This document shows, piece by piece, positions 25,130-34,111 of a stretch of 64,000 nucleotides of DNA. Position numbers and translations under genes: made by a program. The stretch comes from Glaciozyma antarctica PI12. Taxonomy: Eukaryota; Basidiomycota; Microbotryomycetes; Kriegeriales; Camptobasidiaceae. The DNA is taken from assembly GCA_002917775.1 (NCBI GenBank), contig KZ627148.1, positions 334,030 to 398,029 on the forward strand. Reading direction: 5' to 3'. How positions within the stretch are numbered: the stretch's first letter is position 1; the number at the start of each line of letters is the position of its first letter. The notes beneath the pieces were generated by a model. It was not told the DNA's origin. It worked only from the letters and a program-made list of their open reading frames with translations, and searched no databases.

Positions 25130-26125
25130 ATGGCCAGCTCCTCGTCCTCCGCCTCGAGTTCGTCCTCGTCCCTCTCCATCTCCCACTCGGCCTCAACGGG
25201 GACGACCTCGCACCAGTCCCCTCCCCCTTGCTCCGCCTCGATCCTTCTCAACCCACTTCCCCCACCGCCCCCCAGCCGTCGGCGTTTCTCCGTCCTCATC
25301 TCCCACCACCCCTCGCCCCCTCCCTCCCACTGGAACAACTCTCCTCCCACCGCGACTCCCGACCGCCTACGCGCTACGTCGGCGCCCCGTTCTGCCGAAG
25401 CGCCAGAGGGCTCAACGGCGCCAGAGGAGGGCAAGGGCAAACTCCGTTTCGCGCCGCTCCCTCCTCCTCGGCTGTACAGGAGTAACAGTATTACGCTCGG
25501 CGTAGCGGCGCGCGCTCAGATGATCCGGGGCCAGGGAGGAGGATCGACTGACAACCAGCAGCGGTACGCCGGTGCGTCCTTTTTCGGCCCTTCTCACCCT
25601 CGTTCGATCCGAACTGATCTCTCCCTTCTCTCCCGTGCAGGACCGCAGCAGTGGTACCAGCCTGGTGGAACGCTCCCGCCTGATGTGTACACGTACAAGG
25701 ACGTGCAGAAGGGGTTAGGCAAGATGTGGAAGAAGGTCCGCGGACGCTCTCCCGCCTCCTCAAAGTCTGCGACGGCGGCAGACGCGCTGGCGATGGAGAA
25801 GGAGGGCAAGGGCAAGGGGAAGGAGATTGAGCATATCGAGGAGTGTAGCGAGGGCGAGGAGGACGAGGACGAGGTCGAGCGCGTCGTGGACGAGGAGGAG
25901 GCGAGGGGTCGATCGTCGTTGGGCCTCGATATCGCACGGGCAGGGGAGGACAAGGAGAGCGTTGCGAGTACGGCGTCGACGAACGATGGGCCTTGGACGC
26001 CCGAGGATTCGGGTCATCTCGAGCATGTCGAGCATTTCGAGAACGGCAAGGGGAAGGGCAAGGAGCCTCGGGTGGAGGAGGTCGAGGAGGAGGGAATGGG
26101 GATGGGCCGAGCGATCACTTTGTAG
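25130..26125 (+). CDS. Conserved hypothetical, disordered, FAPLP motif
   Basis: No known domain. From the ATG at 25130 the protein opens with a long Ser tract (MASSSSSASSSSSSLS), then a Pro-rich region. A conserved-looking linear motif follows: KLRFAPLPPPRLYRSNSITLGVAAR. One intron (about 25572-25641, donor GTGCGT) separates this from GPQQWYQPGGTLPPDVYTY. The C-terminal third is rich in Glu, Asp, Gly and Lys, ending GMGRAITL; stop at 26123-26125. KLRF fits the RVxF consensus for docking to protein phosphatase 1, which is a hint rather than evidence. A similar FAPLP motif is found in the gene at 30332-31843. Function unknown. Confidence 0.7.
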   Translation: MASSSSSASSSSSSLSISHSASTGTTSHQSPPPCSASILLNPLPPPPPSRRRFSVLISHHPSPPPSHWNNSPPTATPDRLRATSAPRSAEAPEGSTAPEEGKGKLRFAPLPPPRLYRSNSITLGVAARAQMIRGQGGGSTDNQQRYAGASFFGPSHPRSIRTDLSLLSRAGPQQWYQPGGTLPPDVYTYKDVQKGLGKMWKKVRGRSPASSKSATAADALAMEKEGKGKGKEIEHIEECSEGEEDEDEVERVVDEEEARGRSSLGLDIARAGEDKESVASTASTNDGPWTPEDSGHLEHVEHFENGKGKGKEPRVEEVEEEGMGMGRAITL

Positions 26126-26519
26126 GATATACGCCTCTGGGATAGCCCGCCGTCGTTTCGCAAAGCACTTCTGTTGTCGGATTGGCGTTCACGTCTTGGG
26201 CCATCTTCACTACTCCTCTCTCGGCCACGATCTCGTCAGATCTCTATGAGCTCTCGGCAAGTCCGTTCCTGGCAACCCGTGGGCTTTCTGGCGCACGACG
26301 CGGACCCAAATCCCGCAACTTCGTCAGCCCGGGCTGTCATTCCTCTCTCCCTCCCTCGCGCTCTCTCTCGAACGAGAACTGGCTAATCATAAGCTACATT
26401 ACTCACAAGCTGCTATCCACCAAATTCACTACGTGGTGCGGGGAAGGAAACGGAATGCAAAGTCCACGAGGAGAAAGAGTGTCCAACCGAAAAGTATACA
26501 ACGACGACGACCCGCGTCC
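26126..26519. other. Intergenic, convergent 3' ends
   Basis: Gap between the hypothetical gene and the YTH gene, which face each other. It includes a relatively AT-rich patch near 26385-26440. No gene seen; presumed 3' UTRs. Confidence 0.45.
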
Positions 26520-29500
26520 TCAGAAGGCCGCACCAGGTCCTCCGCGCCCTCCACCACTGAAGAAACGCCGACCACCGCCATGCGCGTTTCCGACCATTCC
26601 CATCGGAGGGATCCCTGTCGGCGAAGGCCCGTTGAACGCCTGCTGCTGCGGGTACTGTTGGTGCTGCTGCTGCTGCTGCTGCTGTTGGTGCGGCTGCTGG
26701 TACTGCTGCTGCTGTTGAGGTGGAGGAGGACGAGCGGCGTAGTGAGGCTGATGAGGGGGTTGCTGGGGCTGAGTTGTGGGAGCTGAACCAGGGACAGCTT
26801 GCGCTGCTTCCTGCCGAGCTTCGTACCTACGATCACGCCTCGTTAGCTAACTCGAAGGGAGGGGAGGGGGAAGGACGCACCAGGCAAAGTCTTGGAGGAG
26901 CGAGGTGCGCGATTGGTAGCTGCTGAGAATGCGAAGGACTTCGCAGCCTTGCTCGTAGGGGACTTCCTGGGTATCGCGAGATGAGGTGCTGCGAATAGGT
27001 GACGTAAGCGAGCAGAATCGACAAGATGGAGAGTGAGAGAGAGCATACACAGGCTTGTTCTCAGGCGTGTTCCTGCCGAAAGAAAGCGTGAGCGAGCCGA
27101 TCGCGAGGAGTCAGAACGAAAGGACGTACGAGAGACGGATGTGCCGCAAGCTCGCGAGCGGAACGTCCTTGATGTAAATCCACCGCACCTTGAGGACTCC
27201 TTTCCACTTGTCGGACGCCCAGACGTTGCTCGTCATCGCGTAGTCGACCGGCGTGAGCATTTGCGCCATTCCAGCAAAGTGACCGCTGCGAACCGTCAGC
27301 GGGCTAGACAGACAGCTGCGGCGAAGTACGCACCTTCCGTTGACGGAGAAGAAGAGGTAGAGAGGTCCCTTGTCGGCGCTCTCGCGGAACGCGCGGTCGA
27401 GTCGCTTGTTGCCAAGGTCGGTCGACGCCCAAATCTCGTACTTGAGTGACTGCAGCGAGCAAACGTGAGCGGTCTGCGAGCTCAGAAGGAACGAACGAAC
27501 GCACCTTGTGAACGTCCTCCTCGGTGTAGCTTTTGATGACGAAGAAGCGAGCCTGAATCAACCCCAGTCAGCTGAGGTTCACCAGCCCGGAGCAAAGGAA
27601 CGCACGTTTGGCGGTCGCAGCTCGAACACAGGCGGGTTGTAGCCCTTGGTAGCGATGAGAGAAGGAATATCGATCGGCGACTCAAGCGAGGTCGAAGGCC
27701 CCACTCCTCCCACCGTCTTCGGCATCGTCGCAACTCCCCCTTCGCCAGGCATCGTCGGATACGGCGCCGAGAACCCATCCATCCCCTGCTGCCTTCCCTG
27801 CGCTCCTCCCCCGTTCCTCATCCCCGTGAAGCCAGGAGGAATCTGCACCCCGTGCGCCTTCATCATGTCCATCGCCTGCATCGCCTGCTGCATCTGACTC
27901 TGAAGGACCTGAATCTGCTGCTGCTGCTGCATCGCTAGTCCGACGCCGAACCCTCCTCCCGAAGGCCAGGCCTCGGCCGCAGGATTGACTCCGACGGCGG
28001 TGGAGAACGGCGGGGCGAGGCTGGCAGAGCTGCCGACGAGGAGCTCCTTCTGCCGAAGCCAGTCCGCGCCGCCTGCGCCAGGAGCGGCGGTGAAGTTACC
28101 GCGCGAGGGTTCGGGGAGGGAAGGCATCGAGGAGAAGTCGGGGCGGGGCTGGGAACCGAGTTGGGCGTGCGAGTGGCCGATGGGAGGGACGAAAGCGGCG
28201 GCGGAAGCGGGACCTTGACGGGAGAGGAAGGAGGGGAGTTGAGAGGTGCCCTTGGGTTGGCCGAGGGAGGCGAGGACGTCCGGGTTCGTCATGAGGGGCG
28301 GGAGGCGACGGCTGGGGGTAGTAGAAGACTCACTCGAAGACAGCGACCGCGGGAGAGGGCGAGGAGTCGGTTCGACAGCGCTCTCTCCTCCCTGAGGCGT
28401 CGAAGGCTTCGGCGTCTCCGCGACCTCGCTGCCCTCGATCTCGAGCCCGCCCATCTCCTCCGCGACTCGTCCGATATCGTCGCCGTACCTATCGACGCTC
28501 CCTCTAGAGCTCCCACTCCCTCCTCGACTGAGCCCCGACTGCTTCGGCGACGACCCGACGACGATTCCCATCCCGAGCTGCTTCGTCTCCTCGACCGTCG
28601 GGCTCCAAGGACTCCTCGGGAATCCACCGACTGGACTCAGCGCGCCTCCGTTCCCGAGTTGCGAATGGCCGTGCGACGAGAGCGAGTTCGAGTGGCTGAG
28701 GGAGGAGTGGGGAGTCGAGCTGCCGTGAGAGAGGTTGAGCGAAGGAGGGCCTGTCCCCGAAAGCGAGCGACTGAAGCCAGCTGAGCTGAGGGAGAGGGAG
28801 GAGAGGAGCTGCTCCTCGCTCGCGCCGCGAGCATGTGGCGGCCAGGCTTCGCTCGCCGACGAGTCCTCCTGCCGGAAGTTGTTGAGACTCTGGCGACGTC
28901 GAAGAGCCGCTGCTTCTTCACCGTCGCCGCGCCAAACGTCCGAGGATGCGACGCTGCCGATGCTTTGGTGCGAGTGAGAGGAAAAGGTGCTGGGGCGGGT
29001 GTGGCTGCCGAAAGGAGAGCCGACGCGGGTGTGGAAGGGAGACGAGTGAGAGTGGGGAGGGGAAGGTCGTGCGCCGAAGGAATGAGCGAGCTGTTTGGGA
29101 GAAGAAGAAAGTCAGCTCTTCCCTTGCAGCACCGCCTTCGCCAGAGAAGCTCAGCGCACCTGGTCGTCGTCCTTGCGCTTGAGCTCGAGCTCCTCCTTGT
29201 CCCTCTCATCCTGCAATCCCCTCTCCCATTCTTCCTCGCCAAGCTCAGCCTCCAAGAACGGCTTGAGCGAATTCCGATGCTCGAGTCCTGGTCGCGGGGG
29301 CGTCTGCGGGAGGTGGTACTCGGAGGTAGGCGGTGGGAGGGTCGAGCAGCTCTTCCTCCTCTCCGTAAGCTCGGAATCACCTCGAGCGCCGCGGAGGACG
29401 ACAAAGGAGGAGCGCTTGGCGGAGGCGAGAGAGGGCGTATCGAAAGAGGATGGGGAGGCGAGGGAGGCGGGGGAGGCGGTGAGGGGGAAGAAGGAGGTCG

Positions 29501-30020
29501 AGTTGAGAGAGTCGAGTTCACTGCCGCCCCAGGACGCCGTTGCGCTGCTCGTTCCACTCACCGGCCGACTCTGCGTTGGTGACAAGGCGGCCAAGGTCGA
29601 AGCGCTCGCCGATGCGTGCCCGCCGTCCGACCACATAGGCCCTCCTCGTACTGGGCTCTGCGGCACATAAAACTGCTGGTCTTCCTCGCTTAGACCAGCC
29701 CCTTGAAGCGCCAGACGAACGCGACTCCGCTCCTGCTTGACGAGGCGAGAAGCCGCACCTCCGAGAGTGTGGTGCCGGCGCACGAGAGGCGGCTGCTCCG
29801 CGTGGTTGGCGGGAGGCGAAGAAGGAGGATGGTCCGACATGCTTTGCGAGCGCGAGTGGTTGAACGGTCGTGTGCTGGCTCCCGATCTTGAGGCGGCTGC
29901 CGGAGAGGAGGTAGGAGCTGGCGCAAACGACGGCGATTCCGGCATCGAGGCGAGGGGAACTCGGAGGCTGGGTCGCTGGGAGGAGGTAGGGGAGGTGCTG
30001 TAGAGTGGGCTGTCGGTCAT
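26520..30020 (-). CDS. YTH-domain RNA-binding protein (YTHDF-type m6A reader)
   Basis: Predicted cytoplasmic reader of N6-methyladenosine in RNA. The start ATG is at 30020 ([17 protein letters not shown]). A long low-complexity N-terminus includes [19 protein letters not shown] and [16 protein letters not shown]. The YTH domain spans roughly 27560-26830: [81 protein letters not shown] and [12 protein letters not shown]. The three cage tryptophans are all present ([16 protein letters not shown]). After it comes a Gln/Pro-rich tail with a polyQ tract and a Gly/Arg-rich end ([19 protein letters not shown]); stop at 26520-26522. Gln-rich flanks suggest phase separation, by analogy with YTHDF proteins. 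Several short introns split the domain. Confidence 0.92.
26636..26716. repeat. CTG/CAG trinucleotide-rich tract coding polyglutamine
   Basis: Imperfect CTG repeats on the plus strand, read as CAG/CAA on the minus strand, give the polyQ and QQYP-like tract at the C-terminus of the YTH protein. A length-variable site is likely. Confidence 0.8.
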
Positions 30021-30331
30021 GGTGGTTGGGAGGGGTCGAGAGGGCTGAAGGGGATACAGCTCCTGTCTGGCCGCGTTCTCGTTCGTCGGGCTGTGTTGAC
30101 TGCGCTGAACTTGGCGAGTTTGGAGTGGACGAAACTCCCTGGGTCGTGGAGCTCTAGGCGAAGAGAAGACGAACGGCGGCGAGGTGGAAGTCGAAGTCCA
30201 AGAAACAGCTGGGCGCGCTCCGAAAAACGCTCGGGGGGACGAGGGGGTTGTCAAGCAGCTTTCGTTTGACTCTCGCTCTCTCAGAATCGTTACAAGCAAC
30301 AGCGAACTGACGAAAAGGAACAGATTTACAG
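30021..30331. other. Intergenic region upstream of the YTH gene
   Basis: About 310 bp between the acidic Ser-rich gene's stop and the YTH gene's ATG, both on the minus strand. Presumed promoter of the YTH gene; nothing else recognised. Confidence 0.45.
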
Positions 30332-31843
30332 CTACTCCTGCTCGGTGTCCTCCTCATCCGTATCGCGATGCCAGTGAACGACCTCCGTACCGCCTGCACG
30401 CGCCGTAGCTCGTATCTCATCCTCCTGCGCATCCTCCTCGTCATCCTCGTTGTCGTTGTCGTTGGCGTCGTCGTCGTCATCGTCGTCGTCATCCTCATCG
30501 ACATCCCCACTCTCCTCCTCTCCATTCCCGTCTCCCTCGTCCTCCTCCGCCAACGCATCCTCGTCCTCCTCGTCCGGATCCTTGTTGAGCTCAGGCTCGA
30601 CATCCACCACGTCCTCCGTAACACCCGCATCCGTACTCCTCGACTTGCGCCTGACCATCGACATAGGCCTCGACCTCCGGTCCCCAATCGCCGGTTCCGC
30701 AAAGACCATCTTCCTCAACGCCGAGGGAACGACGACAGCAGCTCCATCAAGCGTCTCGTGCGACGTCGAAGCCGTCCCCGCTTCCTCGCGCCACTGCGAC
30801 CGCGTAAAGTCGAAATCGCGCTCCCGACTCCTCTCATCGCGACTCCTGCTCGAGTTCCTGTCCCTGCTCGAGTTCCTCGACGCCGACGCACTGCGAATGT
30901 GGCTTCCTTCGATAAAGTGGAGAGAAAGGGCGTCGTTCGAGGCGTGGCGAGATAGGGCGGGTGAGTGGTTGCGAGATCCGGGGCGGGAGGAGGGGACGGA
31001 TGGCTGGCGGCTCGGGGAGGGAGAGGCGGAGCGGCTCGAGTGGTGGCTGCGCGGGAGGTGCACGGTGGAAGGGTGGGGGGGAGGGGACGTCGACGGCCAG
31101 TGGGAGGGGACGGCGTTCAGGCTATGCTCGAGATCGATGACGAACGACTCGTCCGACACACCTTGAGGAGGAGACGCGAGAGGGATGAGCTTGCTGCTCG
31201 CTCGGGCGTGCCAGAGAGGGAGGGACTCACCAGACCCAGGGTGGCTGCGAGCCACAGCTGCCAAAGCCGAAGAGTTGCGCCTGGTGAGCGTTCCAGGTGG
31301 TCGTTCGCCATCCACCTTGGGCAACGGCGCAAAGTGGCAATGCACGCTCGTACTCCTCGACCTTCCTCCCGGCGTCCCCGATCCCGACTCGAGCACCGGC
31401 GTCCCAGGCTCACTCGAGAGCGTGAGAGTAGCGAGCGAGTCGGCAGGCGACATGGGCCTGGACTTGAGGGCAGGCGACCCGGTCGAGCTCGGCGCCGTCG
31501 ACCCTTCCGCACCCGCTCCAGCGCTCATGTATCCCTCTGAGGGAGCGCTCGCATCCGATCCAGTCTCATCTGGACTCCCCACGCGAGCCAGCCCTGCGCC
31601 TAGATTGGGGCCGTCGGCTGGATCGGTTGAACTGCCGAGAGTCGACTCGGGGTGTTTGTGCTTGAGGAGGATGCCTGAAGGAGTCTGTGGGATGGCGGGA
31701 GAGATGGGGGAGAAGTAGGAGGCGGGCTGGGTTGACGACGTCGTGACGAAGTGAGGAGAGGGGAGGGGGATCCGCAGAGGTGACAGCGTCCTACCACCGC
31801 CTAGGATGGGTTTCATGGTGAGAAGAGGGCCGTCGGATGGCAT
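30332..31843 (-). CDS. Ser/Pro-rich protein with poly-acidic C-terminus
   Basis: No known domain. The ATG at 31843 gives MPSDGPLLTMKPILGGGRT; an open frame continues upstream but has no other ATG. Features in order: SPAIPQTPSGILLKHKHPES, a conserved-looking block RSTSVHCHFAPLPKVDG followed by LTRRNSSALAAVAR, a Ser/Arg region, SALRKMVFAEPAIGDRR, then a long Asp/Glu run and the end HRDTDEEDTEQE. A probable intron with GTGAGT lies near 31172-31232. Stop TAG at 30332-30334. The FAPLP...RRNS block resembles a motif in the gene at 25130-26125. It may be a phosphatase-docking or phospho-regulated scaffold, but function is unknown. Confidence 0.68.
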   Translation of the reverse strand: MPSDGPLLTMKPILGGGRTLSPLRIPLPSPHFVTTSSTQPASYFSPISPAIPQTPSGILLKHKHPESTLGSSTDPADGPNLGAGLARVGSPDETGSDASAPSEGYMSAGAGAEGSTAPSSTGSPALKSRPMSPADSLATLTLSSEPGTPVLESGSGTPGGRSRSTSVHCHFAPLPKVDGERPPGTLTRRNSSALAAVARSHPGSGESLPLWHARASSKLIPLASPPQGVSDESFVIDLEHSLNAVPSHWPSTSPPPHPSTVHLPRSHHSSRSASPSPSRQPSVPSSRPGSRNHSPALSRHASNDALSLHFIEGSHIRSASASRNSSRDRNSSRSRDERSRERDFDFTRSQWREEAGTASTSHETLDGAAVVVPSALRKMVFAEPAIGDRRSRPMSMVRRKSRSTDAGVTEDVVDVEPELNKDPDEEDEDALAEEDEGDGNGEEESGDVDEDDDDDDDDDANDNDNEDDEEDAQEDEIRATARAGGTEVVHWHRDTDEEDTEQE

Positions 31844-32029
31844 GCTGTACTCGTGTGGGTCTTGGAGAGGGAGTGTAGGAGGAAGAGAGAAGGGTTGGGG
31901 CAGGAAACACAACTCTGACTGCTCGCGTGCCGGCGCCTATTCCCTTTTCTCCCTGGAGCCGCGCTCTCTGGCTCGAGTCACCAAACGGAAGCTCTTCCAG
32001 TGCAGAACGTACAGCGTCACCGCCGAAGA

Positions 32030-33489
32030 TCAATCGAACGGGATCTGGCGGCTCTCCTCGTGAATCTGGCGAGGCTCCTCTTCGCGAGCTCGCAGCGAAT
32101 CACCCGGACTCGATTTCAGCGCATCCAGCGCATCGTTCTGCATAGAAATCCGTCCAGCGGTACAGTCAAATGTCATGCGCCAACTCATTCGACGTTTTTT
32201 CAGGAAGTTGGAGGCGGGGTAGACGTCTAGCGAAACGAGGGTCAGCGAACGCACTTTCGAAGTAAAGCTGAACGCTGCTCACTTCCAGCGGGGTAGTCTG
32301 TGCAGAAACGTTAGCCGTGTATGCATGATGGCGAGAAGGACGACTTGCACTCGCAGACCATCAGCTTGCTTGCACTGTTGTCGAGAGCAGCAAGGCGGTC
32401 ACAATTCGCGAAAGCGCATCCGAGCTGCCATGAGGAGAGATCAGTATGAATCGGCACGAGGAAACGCATACAACGCACGCTGGTGCTAGCCTTCCAGACG
32501 ACCTGAGTGTACTGCAGTCGAGAGAAGTGAGGATGCGACTAAAAAAAAAAAGGACCTCGGCCAGCGACGACGTACATGAGAGTGTGTGGGCGCGCTGGGA
32601 GTGTAGTCGGACTCCTCGTCGAGCCACATCTGAATCCCGAACGCACTGTCGCCGTTCCCAGTCCAAGCCTGCACGAAAGGCGTCAGTCGCAAGCTCGAGC
32701 GAGAAAGCCAGCGTCCTCACCGAAAGGTTCTCTCCCGCGCCAATTGTCGCTCCCCCGCCATGCTCAAAGACGCAACGATCAGCCCAAGCCTGAGCAGCAG
32801 TAACTAACGTCGCGTTGGTCCTCATCGGAGGAGCGTTGTGCTTCGCGCGGAACGCGTTGTGGACGGCGAGGGACTCGGCCTGAACGCTTCCTCCCGCAGT
32901 CGATGCGGTGGAAGCAGCAGCGGGGGTCGAGGCAGCGGCAGCGGTCGAGGTCCTAGCCGTCGAGGTCTTCTTCCTGCTGAACGAGACGGCCAACTTGGCG
33001 GGGGAAGCGGAAGCGACGACGGCCTTCTTCGGAGTCGACGATTTGGCGGCCTTGGTCGTCTTCGACGTAGCGACCTTCTTCGTCGTCGAAGCCTTCTTCG
33101 CCGTCGAGACCTTCTTCTTCGAAGCCTTGACCAAAGCCTTGACCGAAGCCTTGACCGCCGCAGCCTTCTTGGAGGCCAACGACGTCGCGGAAGGCTTCTT
33201 CAACGCCTTCGCAGCCTTAGTCTTGACGACGGGTCGAGCGGTCGCACACGCCCCCGCGGTCAGCTCGACGCCTTTGTTGAGCTTGGCGAGGTTGATAGGG
33301 GTCGAAAGTGCCTTCGCGTTGTGGTGACGGTGGTGGCGATGGAGCTGCGTGAGAACAACGTCAGCCTGCGACAAGTACCTGGGAGGAGCTGCTCACCGTG
33401 TGCCCGACGTTACCGCGGGCTTCAGCTGAAACGTGAGGGAGAAGAAGGAGTGCGGATGCGAAGGCGAAGAGGGTGGATGCGACGTGCAT
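32030..33489 (-). CDS. Secreted CAP/PR-1 domain protein with Lys/Ala/Thr-rich linker
   Basis: Extracellular CAP-superfamily protein; fungal relatives (Pry proteins) bind sterols and lipids. The signal peptide is MHVASTLFAFASALLLLPHVSA from the ATG at 33489. A linker of about 150 residues made of Lys, Ala, Ser and Thr follows, and then the CAP domain: AVHNAFRAKHNAPPM, GAGENLS, AWTGNGDSAFG, TQVVWKASTSVGCAFANC and CEYYPAGNVYPASNFL. The CEYYPAGN signature requires a GC-AG intron (32298-32348) and a 15-nt exon (32283-32297). In the literal sequence an A6 run then carries the frame on to a stop at 32030. With one A fewer the protein would end NFLKNVE at 32185, a typical CAP end. Confidence 0.82.
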
Positions 33490-34111
33490 CGTCGAAAAGG
33501 AGCGTGGGGTGATGAAGATGGAGAGGGAAGGGAAGCCACAGGCTGGGAGGTAGATGGAGAGAGGAGAAGAGGTGGACGGAGGGAAATTCGCGTGGACGGT
33601 TCGAGCTGAAACACCCTTCTCAACAAAGGGGGCAGGATTGTGACGGGAATCGCCGCCCTTCCCGGTGCCTTTCCTCCTCTGCGAGAAGTTATAGAGATAG
33701 AGAGGAGAGCAAAAGAACAGAAGCGCGTACCAGAAAACCCTGTTTTCACGAAGGCACGCCGAAGCGAGCTTGCCAGGAATCTGCGAAGTGAGGACGGCGG
33801 TCAGCTCTGAGACCGGAGTTGCAAGGCGGAGAGAGAGCACGCAATTTCGTGATAGAACTTGACGCGGAAAAAGCGAGGAGAGAAGAAAGGGGTGAGTGAC
33901 GAGAGCGGCGAAGGAACGAGGGCGGGGCGAAGCAGGAGCGAACCGAACGAAAGTCAAAAATGCGCGTCGATTCCTTTCTGCCATTCCCATCTATCCTCCA
34001 GCACCTCAAAGAATTGTTCCCAAGCCTGCGAAAGAGCAAAAAAGGTCTGCTTCAGTTTGCTGTCCTTGCGCGTCGCGACTGACCTTGACGCCCCCACGCC
34101 CCTCCCAGCTC
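33490..34111. other. Intergenic region upstream of the CAP gene
   Basis: About 620 bp between the Aha1 stop and the CAP-protein ATG, both on the minus strand. Expected to hold the CAP gene promoter. Small open frames here have no recognisable domain. Confidence 0.45.

Noticed and set aside
26636-26716. CTG repeat block considered as a CRISPR-like or structural repeat
   Set aside because: It is the coding polyQ tract of the YTH protein; there are no spacers or palindromic repeats, and the host is eukaryotic.
30368-30955. Plus-strand frame rich in Val/Leu, looking like a membrane protein
   Set aside because: It is the complement of the Asp/Glu run in the acidic protein gene; GTC repeats simply translate to hydrophobic residues.
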